From assembly GCF_001613445.1 (NCBI RefSeq), contig NZ_BDCJ01000010.1:62001-126000 (forward strand): a stretch of DNA of 64,000 nt, read 5' to 3'. The notes below the pieces were generated by a model. The model was not told the DNA's origin. It made no database searches and worked only from the letters and a program-made list of their open reading frames with translations. Each line of letters opens with the position of its first letter. The stretch's first letter is position 1. Below are positions 20,418-29,317 of this stretch, one piece after another. The stretch is from Nocardia grenadensis NBRC 108939. Lineage in GTDB: Bacteria > Actinomycetota > Actinomycetes > Mycobacteriales > Mycobacteriaceae. A program made the position numbers and the translations under genes.

Positions 20418-20450
20418 AAGACCCCGGCCCCCTTATGGGGCCGGGGTCTT
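20418..20450 (-). terminator. Terminator of rpsA
   Basis: A 14-bp stem AAGACCCCGGCCCC / GGGGCCGGGGTCTT with a 5-nt loop. On the minus strand it lies 33 bp past the rpsA stop and is followed by TTTCGCG. Confidence 0.85.
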
Positions 20451-20483
20451 CCTACGTTCGGCTATCCGCTAGCGGTAGTCGCC

Positions 20484-21950
20484 TCAGGCGTTACCGGACA
20501 GCTTCTCCCGCAGGGCCGCGAGCTGGGCGTCGCTGGCGAGCGAACCGCCGGCCGACTCCTGCTGGCTGACGCTGGACTGCGCGCCGCTCTCGGAGGAGTA
20601 GTTCGACGAACCGCCGCCGCCCGCGGCCTCGGCTGCGGCGTCGGCCGCCATCTTCTCCATCTGCGCGGTGTGCATCTTGTGCCGACGCTCCGCCTCGGCG
20701 TAGCGGCCTTCCCACTCTTCGCGCTGCTTGTCGAAGCCCTCGAGCCATTCGTTGGTCTCGGGATCGAAGCCCTCGGGGAAGATGTAGTTGCCCTGCTCGT
20801 CGTAGCTGTCGGCCATGCCGTACTTCGACGGATCGAACTCGGAGCTGTAGTCCTCGTTGGCCTGCTTGAGGCTCAGCGAGATCCGGCGACGCTCCAGGTC
20901 GATGTCGATGACCTTGACCATCGCGTCGTCGCCCACGACCACGACCTGGTCCGGGACCTCGACGTGGCGCTCGGCCAGCTCGGAGATGTGCACCAGGCCC
21001 TCGATGCCCTCTTCGACGCGCACGAACGCACCGAACGGCACCAGCTTGGTGACCTTGCCGGGCACGATCTGGCCGATGGCGTGGGTGCGGGCGAACTGCC
21101 GCCACGGATCTTCCTGGGTGGCCTTCAGCGACAGCGAGACGCGCTCGCGGTCCAGGTCGACGTCGAGCACCTCGACGGTGACCTCGTTGCCCACCTCGAC
21201 CACCTCGGACGGGTGATCGATGTGCTTCCAGGAGAGCTCGGAGACGTGCACCAGACCGTCGACACCGCCGAGATCGACGAAGGCGCCGAAGTTGACGATG
21301 GAGGAGACCACACCCTTGCGGACCTGGCCCTTCTGCAGCTGGTGCAGGAATTCGCTGCGCACCTCGGACTGGGTCTGCTCCAGCCAGGCACGGCGGGACA
21401 GGACCACGTTGTTGCGGTTCTTGTCCAGCTCGATGATCTTGGCCTCGATCTCCTTGCCGACATACGGCTGCAGATCACGGACCCGGCGCATCTCGACCAG
21501 CGAGGCGGGCAGGAAGCCGCGCAGCCCGATATCGAGGATCAGACCGCCCTTGACGACCTCGATCACGGTGCCGCGAACGGCCTCGTCCTTCTCCTTGAGC
21601 TCCTCGATCGTGCCCCAGGCGCGCTCGTACTGCGCCCGTTTCTTGGACAGGATCAGGCGACCCTCTTTGTCCTCCTTGGTGAGGACAAGAGCCTCCACCT
21701 CATCGCCCACGGAAACGACCTCGTTCGGGTCGACATCGTGTTTGATGGAGAGCTCGCGAGACGGAATGACGCCTTCGGTCTTGTAACCGATGTCGAGCAG
21801 GACCTCGTCGCGGTCGACTTTGACGATGGTTCCTTCGACGATATCGCCGTCGTTGAAGTACTTGATCGTGGCGTCGATGGCGGCGAGGAAATCCTCGGCG
21901 GAGCCGATATCGTTGACGGCTACCTGCGGCGAGGTGACGGTGGTGGGCAT
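20484..21950 (-). CDS. rpsA: 30S ribosomal protein S1
   Basis: A 488-aa S1 that docks mRNA on the 30S subunit. Four S1 (OB-fold) repeats are seen: GDIVEGTIVKVDRDEVLLDI (about 36), GTVIEVVKGGLILDIGLRGF (about 120), GVVSSIVNFGAFVDLGGVDG (about 210) and GKVTKLVPFGAFVRVEEGIE (about 295). A long acidic and Gly/Ser-rich tail ends in SQQESAGGSLASDAQL. I choose ATG 21950 (MPTTVTSPQVAVNDIGSAED) because it matches actinobacterial S1 N-termini; the open frame further upstream is not family-like. No good Shine-Dalgarno precedes it, which is common for S1. Confidence 0.96.
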   Translation of the reverse strand: MPTTVTSPQVAVNDIGSAEDFLAAIDATIKYFNDGDIVEGTIVKVDRDEVLLDIGYKTEGVIPSRELSIKHDVDPNEVVSVGDEVEALVLTKEDKEGRLILSKKRAQYERAWGTIEELKEKDEAVRGTVIEVVKGGLILDIGLRGFLPASLVEMRRVRDLQPYVGKEIEAKIIELDKNRNNVVLSRRAWLEQTQSEVRSEFLHQLQKGQVRKGVVSSIVNFGAFVDLGGVDGLVHVSELSWKHIDHPSEVVEVGNEVTVEVLDVDLDRERVSLSLKATQEDPWRQFARTHAIGQIVPGKVTKLVPFGAFVRVEEGIEGLVHISELAERHVEVPDQVVVVGDDAMVKVIDIDLERRRISLSLKQANEDYSSEFDPSKYGMADSYDEQGNYIFPEGFDPETNEWLEGFDKQREEWEGRYAEAERRHKMHTAQMEKMAADAAAEAAGGGGSSNYSSESGAQSSVSQQESAGGSLASDAQLAALREKLSGNA

Positions 21951-22117
21951 GTGGCGGTTTGCTCCGGACGGATTGTGATCGGTTGCGGACATTGAGACTT
22001 TCGGTACGCTGCGATACACCCAGCGGCTCCAGGTGTGATCACTTGCGCGTTCAGCGTACGCGACCCGGAACCGGGCGGGCAAACGACCCCCCGCAGCGGA
22101 TCTATAGGCTTCGTATC

Positions 22118-22987
22118 GTGTCCGACGACCTCGTTCAAGATCGCCACGCTCAGGCCACCGAACTGCTGGGCACCGCGGGTGCGGCACGCCTCCGGATCGG
22201 CTCGGCCGAGAGCGAACGCGCGAACCGGCGCTGGTGGGACGCCGACGCCGGCCAGTACCACGATACGCACGGAGATTTCCTCGGTACCGAGAGCATCGGC
22301 GGCGAATTCGTCTGGTGCCCGGAGGGCCTGCACGAAGGCGATATGCACTTCCTCGGCGAGGTCACCGGCACACGGATTCTCGAGGTGGGCTGCGGGTCGG
22401 CGCCGTGCGCCCGCTGGCTGGCCGGCCAGGGCGCCCACCCCGTCGGACTCGATATCTCGCGGGGAATGCTGTCACGGGGGCTTGCCGCCATGGCCCGGGG
22501 CGGACCGCGGGTGCCGCTGGTGCAGGCGGGCGCCGAGGCCCTGCCGTTCGCGGACGAATCCTTCGACCTGGCCTGTTCGGCCTTCGGCGCGGTCCCCTTC
22601 GTCGCCGACTCGGCCCTGGTGATGCGGGAGGTCGCCCGGGTGTTGCGGCCCGGCGGACGCTGGGTATTCGCGGTGAACCATCCGATGCGGTGGATCTTCC
22701 GCGACGATCCCGGCCCGGACGGCCTCGAAGCCGTGATCCCCTACTTCGACCGCACGCCGTACACCGAGATCGACAGCGAGGGGCGGTGCACCTACGCGGA
22801 ACACCATCGCACCATCGGTGACCGGGTCCGGGAAATAGTCGGGGCCGGATTGGTACTCGACGATATCGTCGAACCCGAGTGGCCGGAATGGCTGGACCGG
22901 GAATGGGGCCAGTGGAGCCCGCTGCGTGGGCAGTTGTTTCCGGGGACGGCGATATTCGTGAGCCATAAACCCGGCACCCCTCAGTGA
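22118..22987 (+). CDS. Class I SAM-dependent methyltransferase
   Basis: A 289-aa protein with Rossmann motif I ILEVGCGSAPCARWLAGQG (about residue 87), motif II VGLDISRGML, LVQAGAEALPFADESFDLAC as post-I/II and RVLRPGGRWVFAVNHPMRWI as motif IV. This is the Methyltransf_11 group, whose substrate cannot be read from sequence. RRWWDADAGQYHDTHGDFLG precedes the core. The GTG start at 22118 has no Shine-Dalgarno, but TAGGCT at 22104-22109 ends 8 nt before it, suggesting a leaderless message. It lies between rpsA and polA orthologues, as in related genomes. Confidence 0.9.
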   Translation: MSDDLVQDRHAQATELLGTAGAARLRIGSAESERANRRWWDADAGQYHDTHGDFLGTESIGGEFVWCPEGLHEGDMHFLGEVTGTRILEVGCGSAPCARWLAGQGAHPVGLDISRGMLSRGLAAMARGGPRVPLVQAGAEALPFADESFDLACSAFGAVPFVADSALVMREVARVLRPGGRWVFAVNHPMRWIFRDDPGPDGLEAVIPYFDRTPYTEIDSEGRCTYAEHHRTIGDRVREIVGAGLVLDDIVEPEWPEWLDREWGQWSPLRGQLFPGTAIFVSHKPGTPQ

Positions 22988-23074
22988 CCGACGGCCTAGC
23001 AGCCCGCTCTCGAAGAGTGGAGTGGGTGGGGTCCTGCCGTCGCGGGGCACTCCAGCGGTGACGGACACAAACAT

Positions 23075-23104
23075 CTCCCGGCTCGCGCGAAGGCGAGCCG
23101 GGAG
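23075..23104. terminator. Bidirectional hairpin terminator
   Basis: A perfect 12-bp stem CTCCCGGCTCGC / GCGAGCCGGGAG with a 6-nt loop, between the methyltransferase (+) and the RHH gene (-). Confidence 0.75.
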
Positions 23105-23114
23105 TCGGGTCCGG

Positions 23115-23288
23115 TCAGGATTCGTCGCCGCGGGCCGGCCGCGGCGCGCGCCCGGCCTGCTCCAGCGCGCGCCGGAGGGCGAATTCGATCTGCGCGTTGA
23201 CGCTGCGCAGATCGTCGGCCGCCCATTTGGCGATCGCATCGTGGACCGCGGGGTCGAGCCGGAGCAGGACCTTCTTGCGTTCGGCCAT
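23115..23288 (-). CDS. Small ribbon-helix-helix (Arc/HicB-like) protein
   Basis: A 57-aa protein beginning MAERKKVLLRLDPAVHDAIA. The beta strand KKVLLRLDP, helix A HDAIAKWAADD and helix B SVNAQIEFALRRALEQAG are the Arc/MetJ ribbon-helix-helix fold. Such proteins bind DNA as dimers on short dyads. Its ATG overlaps the SPFH stop as ATGA (23285-23288 region), so it is translated with that gene. The 26-bp dyad upstream of the SPFH gene is an obvious candidate operator. It could alternatively be an antitoxin without a visible toxin. Confidence 0.85.
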   Translation of the reverse strand: MAERKKVLLRLDPAVHDAIAKWAADDLRSVNAQIEFALRRALEQAGRAPRPARGDES

Positions 23289-24172
23289 CAGTTGTACAGC
23301 GATCCCGCATTGACCACCGGCTGCGTCGGCCGGTCACCGCACAGCACCACCAGGAGGTTCGAGACCATGGTGGCCTTGCGTTCCTCGTCCAGTTCGACCA
23401 TGCCCTCGGCGGTGAGCCGGTTCAGTGCCAGGCCGACCATCCCCACCGCGCCCTCGACGATCTGCGTCCGGGCGGCCACCACCTGCGCCGCCTGCTGACG
23501 GACCAGCATCGCCTGCGCGATCTCCGGCGCGTACGCGAGGTGGGTGATCCGCGCCTCGATCACCTCGATTCCGGCGGTCTCGGTGCGGTCGCGCAGTTCC
23601 ACCGTGAGTTCCTCGGCGACCTCGGCGCCGTCGCGCAGGCTGGTGCGGTCGACGTCGTGGGCGTCGTAGGGGTGGGTGGTGGCCAGGTGCCGGACCGCGG
23701 CCTCGGACTGGGTTTCCACGTATTCCTCGTAGTCGTCCACGGCGAAGGCGGCCTTGAAACTGTCGACCACCTTGTAGACGACCACCGCCGCGATCTCCAC
23801 CGGGTTACCGTCGGCGTCGTTGACCTTCAGTTTTTGGGTCTCGAAGTTCCGGACCCGCAGCGAGATACTGCGGCGATCGGTCAGCGGTAGGACCGAGAAG
23901 AATCCGGGTTCGCTCACCGAGCCGATATAGCGGCCGAAGAACTGGACGACCTTGGCCTCGTTCGGGTTCACCACCGTCAGGCCGGTGATACCGAGCAGCA
24001 GGATCACCCCCAGCACACACGCGACGATCGCCCCCGCCAATCCCGCGGCGTTCTGATGCTGCGCGAATGCCGCGAATCCCGCTATCGCCACCGCCGCCAG
24101 CGCGATGGTGAGCACCAGCCAGATCAATAGCACGACGAACCCGTTGACCCGCGTGGCGTTTCGGAATGTCAT
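23288..24172 (-). CDS. SPFH/Band 7 (prohibitin homology) membrane protein
   Basis: A 294-aa protein with two N-terminal membrane segments (VVLLIWLVLTIALAAVAIAG and GAIVACVLGVILLLGITGLT). An SPFH domain follows, starting VVNPNEAKVVQFFGRYIGSV and including VDSFKAAFAVDDYEEYVETQ and AGIEVIEARITHLAYAPEIA. The C-terminal coiled coil reads QAMLVRQQAAQVVAARTQIV. Such proteins form ring-like membrane microdomain scaffolds. Start ATG 24172 has AGGGAGG upstream. It is co-translated with the RHH gene and preceded by a 26-bp dyad, implying a small regulated operon. Confidence 0.92.
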   Translation of the reverse strand: MTFRNATRVNGFVVLLIWLVLTIALAAVAIAGFAAFAQHQNAAGLAGAIVACVLGVILLLGITGLTVVNPNEAKVVQFFGRYIGSVSEPGFFSVLPLTDRRSISLRVRNFETQKLKVNDADGNPVEIAAVVVYKVVDSFKAAFAVDDYEEYVETQSEAAVRHLATTHPYDAHDVDRTSLRDGAEVAEELTVELRDRTETAGIEVIEARITHLAYAPEIAQAMLVRQQAAQVVAARTQIVEGAVGMVGLALNRLTAEGMVELDEERKATMVSNLLVVLCGDRPTQPVVNAGSLYN

Positions 24173-24184
24173 GACATCCTCCCT

Positions 24185-24210
24185 CTATCAAAGTGATATC
24201 ACCAAGATAG
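24185..24210. promoter_or_regulatory. 26-bp interrupted palindrome, probable operator of the SPFH-RHH operon
   Basis: CTATC, 3 nt, GTGATATCAC, 3 nt, GATAG. All 20 paired positions are exactly symmetric about 24197/24198. The site starts 13 bp upstream of the SPFH ATG, in an AT-rich patch where the promoter should lie. A dimer or tetramer-binding regulator, perhaps the co-encoded RHH protein, is the likely partner. Confidence 0.7.
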
Positions 24211-24303
24211 CACGACGGCGACCGGGCCGGATCCGCACGATAAGAATCGCGGACCGCCCGGCCCCGCGACCGGACGCCGCCGATGGCCTGCGACGATGTG
24301 CGG

Positions 24304-25389
24304 ATGGACCAGACGGCACAGGGTGAGCGGCTACGCCTCGGCGTGATCGAGGGCGACGGAATCGGTCCCGAGGTGGTGGGTTCGGCACGGCGGGTGGTGG
24401 ACGAGGCGCTGTCCGCCGCCGGCGCGGCCGGGGTCGACTGGGTCCCGTTGCCGATGGGCCGCCGGGCCATCGACGAATTCGGTACCGCCCTCCCGGAATC
24501 CACCCTGACCGGCCTGCGCGACACCGACGGCTGGATCCTCGGCCCGCACGACAATGCCTCCTATCCCCCGGAGCACCGCATCGCGCCCGGTGGCGCGATC
24601 CGGCGCCATTTCGGCCTGCACGCCAATATCCGGCCCGTGAAAGCGTTTCCCGGTGTCGCGGCGATCGCACCAGATATAGACCTGGTGGTCGTCCGGGAGA
24701 ACAGCGAGGGATTCTATGCCGACCGGAACATGGCGGTCGGGTCCGGGGAGTTCTGCCCCACCCCGGATATCGCCCTGTCGGTCGGCCTGGTGACCCGGGC
24801 GGCATCCGAACGGATCGCGCACGAGGCCTTCCGGCTGGCCACCGCGCGGCGCGGCCGGGTGACCATCGTGCACAAAGCGAATGTGCTGCCGCTGACCATG
24901 GGATTGTTCCGCGACACCTGCTATGCCGTGGCGCGCGAGTACCCCGATGTGACGGTGACGGACGAGCACGCCGACGCCGCCGCCGCCCATCTGGTCCGGT
25001 CCCCCGGTGATTTCGATGTCCTGGTCACCGAGAACCTGTTCGGTGATATCCTGTCCGATCTGGCCGCGCAGCTCGGCGGATCACTGGGTACCGCCGCGTC
25101 CCTGAACTGTTCAGCCGATCGGGCGATGGCGCAGGCCGTCCACGGCGCGGCCCCCGAGCTGGCCGGGCACAATCGCGCCAACCCGGTGGCCCTGCAACTG
25201 TCCGCGGCCATGCTGCTGCGCCGGCTGGCCGACCGGCACGACCGGCCGGTCCTCACCCGGGCCGCGGAACGGATCGAACACGCGGTCGCGGCAACCTTCG
25301 CCGCCGGTATCGCCACCGCCGACCTGGGCGGCCAGGCCTCGACCGGCGAATTCACCGAACAGGTCACCGCGCGGGTCCACTTCCGGTAG
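24304..25389 (+). CDS. Isocitrate/isopropylmalate dehydrogenase family protein
   Basis: A 361-aa beta-decarboxylating dehydrogenase. GVIEGDGIGPEVVGSARRVV is the N-terminal nucleotide-binding region and DLVVVRENSEGFYADRN the substrate loop. RVTIVHKANVLPLTMGLFRD carries the catalytic Lys. DVLVTENLFGDILSDLAAQL holds the metal-binding Asp pair. The family oxidises 2R,3S hydroxy-diacids such as isopropylmalate, homoisocitrate or tartrate with NAD(P). No leu or lysine genes flank it, so the substrate is open; the generic IPMDH-like label is safest. ATG 24304 gives the family-typical N-terminus. Confidence 0.88.
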   Translation: MDQTAQGERLRLGVIEGDGIGPEVVGSARRVVDEALSAAGAAGVDWVPLPMGRRAIDEFGTALPESTLTGLRDTDGWILGPHDNASYPPEHRIAPGGAIRRHFGLHANIRPVKAFPGVAAIAPDIDLVVVRENSEGFYADRNMAVGSGEFCPTPDIALSVGLVTRAASERIAHEAFRLATARRGRVTIVHKANVLPLTMGLFRDTCYAVAREYPDVTVTDEHADAAAAHLVRSPGDFDVLVTENLFGDILSDLAAQLGGSLGTAASLNCSADRAMAQAVHGAAPELAGHNRANPVALQLSAAMLLRRLADRHDRPVLTRAAERIEHAVAATFAAGIATADLGGQASTGEFTEQVTARVHFR

Positions 25390-25418
25390 GCGCGCAGGCC
25401 ACTCGGCCCGAACGGCAG

Positions 25419-26189
25419 CTACAGCAACCGGGACAGGAACGCCCTGGTGCGGTCTTGTGCCGGATTCGTCAGCACGTCATCGGGCGGGCCGGCCTCGACC
25501 ACGACTCCCGCGTCCATGAACACCAGCCGATCGGCCACCTCGCGGGCGAACCCCATTTCGTGGGTCACCACGATCATCGTCATACCGGACGCCGCGAGCT
25601 CACGCATGACCGTGAGAACCTCACCGACCAGCTCCGGATCCAGCGCGGAGGTGGGCTCGTCGAACAACATGAGTTTCGGGTCCATCGCCAGCGCCCGGGC
25701 GATCGCCACCCGCTGCTGCTGCCCCCCGGACAGCTGCGCCGGATAGGCATTGGCCTTGTCGGCCAGCCCGACCCGGTCCAGTAGCTCCTCCGCACGCGCC
25801 ACCGCGTCGGCCCGGCGGACCTTTTTGACCTGCACGGGTGCCTCGATGATGTTGGCGAGCACAGTGCGATGCGGGAACAGATTGAAATGCTGGAAGACCA
25901 TACCGATCTCCCGCCGCTGGCGGGCCGCGTCGCGCGGATGCAGCTCGTAGAGTTTGCCGCCTTTCTCGCGGTAGCCGACCAGTTCACCGTCCACGTACAA
26001 CCGGCCCGCGTCGATTTGCTCCAGATGGTTGATACACCGCAGGAAGGTGGATTTTCCCGAGCCCGAGGGTCCGATCAGGCACAGCACCTCGCCGTGCCGC
26101 ACGTCCAGCGAGATGCCCTCGAGGACCCGTAGCGCCCCGAAACTCTTGCAGACCCGGTCGGCGCGGACCATGGGTTCCGTCCCACTCAT
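25419..26189 (-). CDS. Polar amino acid ABC transporter, ATP-binding protein
   Basis: A 256-aa GlnQ/HisP-type ATPase. Walker [20 protein letters not shown]-loop [20 protein letters not shown], signature [19 protein letters not shown], Walker [14 protein letters not shown] and switch His in [15 protein letters not shown] are all present. The insertion [20 protein letters not shown] is typical of amino acid importers. Its ATG overlaps the permease stop as ATGA (26186-26189). It powers uptake with the permease and lipoprotein encoded just upstream. Confidence 0.95.
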   Translation of the reverse strand: MSGTEPMVRADRVCKSFGALRVLEGISLDVRHGEVLCLIGPSGSGKSTFLRCINHLEQIDAGRLYVDGELVGYREKGGKLYELHPRDAARQRREIGMVFQHFNLFPHRTVLANIIEAPVQVKKVRRADAVARAEELLDRVGLADKANAYPAQLSGGQQQRVAIARALAMDPKLMLFDEPTSALDPELVGEVLTVMRELAASGMTMIVVTHEMGFAREVADRLVFMDAGVVVEAGPPDDVLTNPAQDRTRAFLSRLL

Positions 26190-27106
26190 TTCGCCCGTAC
26201 CTCTCCGCGCGCGTCGGCCAGCTCCTGGAGTTGTTTCGCGGTCAGCTGCCGGGATATGCCCCGCGAATAGTATTTCTCCAGGTAGTACTGGCCGACCATC
26301 AGCACACTGGTGATCGCCAGGTACCAGGTGGCGGTGACCAGTAGCAGCGGGATGGGCAGGAAGTTCACCCCGTAGATATCGCGGGCCCGGCCGAACAGGT
26401 CGGTACTGAGCGGTATGGCCGTGACCAGCGCGGTGGTCTTCAGCATGCTGATGAGTTCATTGCCGGTCGGCGGGATGATCACCCGCATGGCCTGCGGCAG
26501 CACGGTCCGTCGCATGGTCTGTGACCAGGACATACCCAGGGCGATGGACGCTTCGCGCTGCCCGTCCCCCACCGAGTTGATACCGGCCCGGACGATCTCG
26601 GCCATATACGCGGCCTCGTTGAGCCCCAGCCCGATCACCGCGAACGCGAACCCGGCCTGCAAGCTCTGCACATCGACCTCTACCAGGCGCGGGCCGAAGG
26701 GCGCGCCGAACGCGACGTTCTGGTACAGCGACGGGACCAGCCCCCAGAAGACCAGTTGTACGTATACCGGGGTCCCGCGGAAAATCCACAGGTAGACCCA
26801 GGCACTCGCCCGCAGTACGGGGTTCGGCGACAGCCGCATCACCGCCAGCGTGGTACCGAGTACAACGGCGATGACCATCGCGAGCACGGTGAGCTCCAGG
26901 GTGACCACCGCACCCGCCGCGATCCGGGTATCGCGCAGATACTGCCAGTACACATCCCAGCGGTACGCGGGATTGGTGGCCGCGCCGTAGACGAACAATC
27001 CGGCCAGCGCCAGGATCAGCGCGGCGGCCACCCAGCGGCCGGGCCGCCGCAACGGCACCGCGGCGATGGGTTCGGGCCGGGCGGTCCCACTCGGATCTGC
27101 GGTCAT
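26186..27106 (-). CDS. Polar amino acid ABC transporter permease
   Basis: A 306-aa inner-membrane permease of the HisM/GlnP type. [20 protein letters not shown] is the first helix. The conserved EAA-like loop is seen in [20 protein letters not shown]...[20 protein letters not shown]. Five to six hydrophobic segments are visible. I choose ATG 27106, which overlaps the stop of the binding-protein gene (ATGA); the longer open frame upstream is the binding-protein gene in another frame. A single permease gene implies a homodimeric channel. Confidence 0.93.
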   Translation of the reverse strand: MTADPSGTARPEPIAAVPLRRPGRWVAAALILALAGLFVYGAATNPAYRWDVYWQYLRDTRIAAGAVVTLELTVLAMVIAVVLGTTLAVMRLSPNPVLRASAWVYLWIFRGTPVYVQLVFWGLVPSLYQNVAFGAPFGPRLVEVDVQSLQAGFAFAVIGLGLNEAAYMAEIVRAGINSVGDGQREASIALGMSWSQTMRRTVLPQAMRVIIPPTGNELISMLKTTALVTAIPLSTDLFGRARDIYGVNFLPIPLLLVTATWYLAITSVLMVGQYYLEKYYSRGISRQLTAKQLQELADARGEVRAK

Positions 27107-28008
27107 CGCGTCGACTCCCTCGCACCGTTGATCACGGAGGTGCGCAGGGCGCCCTCCTGGACTCCCCAGTTCAGGGTGATCTGCCGGTACTGCCCGGTGT
27201 CGATGAGGTGTTGCAGCGCGTCGCGCAGTACCGGCGCCAGCGGCGACCCTTTCGCGACGGCCCACCCGTAGGGCGCCGCGTCGAAGATCGGGCCGGCCGG
27301 TTCGATCTTGCCGCCGGTCTGTTCGATCGCGTACGCGGTGACCGGGGAATCCGCGGACATGGCGTCGACCTGGCCGAGTACCAGCGCATTGGTCACCGCG
27401 CTCTGTTCGTCGAACGCGTCGATGATGATCGGGTCCCGGCCCGCGGCGACACAGGCTTCGCTCTTGGCCGGGACCTCCTCGATGTGCTCCACCGTCGTCG
27501 CCTGGACCGCGACGCGCTTACCACAGGCGTTCGTAGGGTCGACGTGCCGGCCGGTGCGCTGTGCCCACTGCACCCCCGCGCTGAAGTAGGTGACGAAATC
27601 GACCTGTTTCTCCCGCTCCACCGAATCGGTGATAGAGGACATGCCGATATCGTAGGTACCGGCCTGAACGGCGGGAATGATCTTCTCGAACGCCGATTCG
27701 GCGTAGCGGGCCCGCAGTCCGAGCACCGCGGTCACCGCGTCCATCAGATCCACATCGAAGCCGACGATCGTGCCGTGCCGGTCGCGGTACTCGTTCGGCT
27801 GATACGGCACATTGACCCCGACCACCACCTCCCCGGCGGCGGCGATATCGGCCGGCACCCGCGCGGCCAGCGCGTCCACCGCTCGCACCGTGATCTTGGG
27901 CGGGACGGGCCCGGTGTCCTCGACATTGGTCACGCACCCGGCCAGCAGCGCGATACCGGCCAGCCCGCACAGAATCCGCCGCACTCGGGCACCGGATCGA
28001 TACACCAC
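27103..28008 (-). CDS. Polar amino acid ABC transporter substrate-binding lipoprotein
   Basis: About 301 aa. The signal region (RSGARVRRILCGLAGIALLAGC) ends in the lipobox LAGC, so the protein is lipid-anchored by Lgt. The SBP_bac_3 fold follows: VVGVNVPYQPNEYRDRHGTI, VGFDVDLMDAVTAVLGL, GTYDIGMSSITDSVEREKQV and the C-terminal LIDTGQYRQITLNWGV. It resembles glutamate/glutamine binders (GlnH). The start is uncertain: several GTG codons at 28003-28017 follow a purine-rich AGGTGG, and an ATG at 28056 is an alternative. It heads the three-gene operon. Confidence 0.9.
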   Translation of the reverse strand: MVYRSGARVRRILCGLAGIALLAGCVTNVEDTGPVPPKITVRAVDALAARVPADIAAAGEVVVGVNVPYQPNEYRDRHGTIVGFDVDLMDAVTAVLGLRARYAESAFEKIIPAVQAGTYDIGMSSITDSVEREKQVDFVTYFSAGVQWAQRTGRHVDPTNACGKRVAVQATTVEHIEEVPAKSEACVAAGRDPIIIDAFDEQSAVTNALVLGQVDAMSADSPVTAYAIEQTGGKIEPAGPIFDAAPYGWAVAKGSPLAPVLRDALQHLIDTGQYRQITLNWGVQEGALRTSVINGARESTR

Positions 28009-28189
28009 CGCCACCACCTGCCGCTCGCCAACAATTGCGGACCCTCGGCCGCTCATCGACCTTGTCAGGCACAGTAGGCGACCCCGGCTCGCGGCACACC
28101 CCGAGTAACACAAGATTGATCTCCGGGCGCGGCGCCCGGGAAGACCACCGCCCGTACTCCGGCGCCCGACCCGCTACCGTCTGCAGATC

Positions 28190-28723
28190 ATGGTGCAGTC
28201 GGTGGAATTACTGCTCGACGAGGCGGCCGAGCAACGTATCCGGCGGCAGTGGGAACTGCTCGCCGAAGCGGGGCTACCGGGGTTGGGACAGAGCAGACAC
28301 GACGGCGCTACCGAAAACCACCGGCCGCATATCACCGTGGCGGTGGCCCGGCAGATCTGGCCGCGGATCGAGCAGGAGCTCGACCGGTTGCCGTTCCGGC
28401 CCTTCCCGGTACGTCTCGGCGGAGTGCTGGTGTTCGGGGCACGACGACCGATCCTGGTACGGGCGGTGGTCCCGTCCGAACAACTGCTGGCCTAGCATCG
28501 CCGCATCCACCAGGTGATCGAGCCGTGTCCCGATATCCCGGCCAATCTGCGCCCGAACCAGTGGACACCGCATGTCACGCTGGCGCGACGGGTCCTCCCG
28601 CAGCGGATCGGTGACGCGGTGGCCGCCGTCGCGGCCGACCGCGATACCACCGCGACCGTGGTGGGTGTCCGGCGCTGGGACGGCGACCGGCGCCGGGCAT
28701 GGTCGGTCGCCGAACACGGCTGA
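28190..28723 (+). pseudogene. 2'-5' RNA ligase (LigT/2H phosphoesterase) family gene interrupted by an in-frame amber codon
   Basis: The frame runs from ATG 28190 (MVQSVELLLDEAAEQRIRRQ) to TGA 28723, about 178 codons. The only interruption is TAG at 28493-28495. Both catalytic HxTx motifs of the 2H phosphoesterase fold are present, one on each side: NHRPHITVAV before the stop and QWTPHVTLARRV after it. The split is therefore one gene broken by a single nonsense change, with no frameshift. The residue lost would lie in a typical LLALHRRIH context, so TTG (Leu) to TAG is the simplest origin. Readthrough or a sequencing error are alternatives. Confidence 0.85.
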
Positions 28724-28845
28724 CCGGAGCCGGAGCGCACCCCGGCCCCGGCACGTAGGGTGGGGGCCGGTGGCGTACGACACCGCCGTGGAACACCGCG
28801 GCCGGGGCCGGCGTTACAGCCTGAAACCGACCACGAGAGGACGTC

Positions 28846-29229
28846 ATGGCCACCCAGACACTGACGCAGCAGAATTTCGATGACGTAGTCACCAGTAACG
28901 ACGTCGTACTCGTCGATTTCTGGGCTTCCTGGTGCGGACCGTGCCGCAGCTTCGCCCCGACCTACGATGCGTCGTCGGAGAAACATCCCGATGTCGTGCA
29001 CGGCAAGGTCGACACCGAGGCGGAACAGGGCCTGGCCGCGGCCGCCAATATCCAGTCCATCCCGACCATCATGGCCTTCCGCGAGGGTGTGCTCGTCTTC
29101 GCGCAGCCCGGGGCGTTGCCGCCGGCGGCGCTGGAGGATCTGGTCTCCCAGGTGAAGGCATTGGATATGGACGAGGTTCGTAAGCAACTCGCCGAGCAGC
29201 AGGCGGCCAACGGCGAAGCAGCCGAATAG
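28846..29229 (+). CDS. Thioredoxin family protein
   Basis: A 127-aa cytosolic thioredoxin-fold protein. VVLVDFWASWCGPCRSFAPT holds the redox CGPC active site at about residues 31-34. NIQSIPTIMAFREG carries the cis-Pro. The usual Lys at the second half (KxDxD) reads HGKVDTEAEQGL. A 15-residue Glu/Gln/Ala-rich tail follows the fold. ATG 28846, preceded by AGAGGACG. It is monocistronic and ends in a strong bidirectional hairpin. Confidence 0.93.
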   Translation: MATQTLTQQNFDDVVTSNDVVLVDFWASWCGPCRSFAPTYDASSEKHPDVVHGKVDTEAEQGLAAAANIQSIPTIMAFREGVLVFAQPGALPPAALEDLVSQVKALDMDEVRKQLAEQQAANGEAAE

Positions 29230-29241
29230 GATTGACGAACG

Positions 29242-29285
29242 ACGGCGGGCTCCACACTTTCCGGGGATGGTGTGGAGCCCGCCGT
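29242..29285. terminator. Bidirectional terminator after the thioredoxin gene
   Basis: A 16-bp perfect stem (ACGGCGGGCTCCACAC / GTGTGGAGCCCGCCGT) with a 12-nt loop. It is followed by TTGCGTTGTG on the plus strand and serves both convergent genes. Confidence 0.85.
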
Positions 29286-29317
29286 TGCGTTGTGCTAAAG
29301 ATGCGGCCGGTAGCCCG

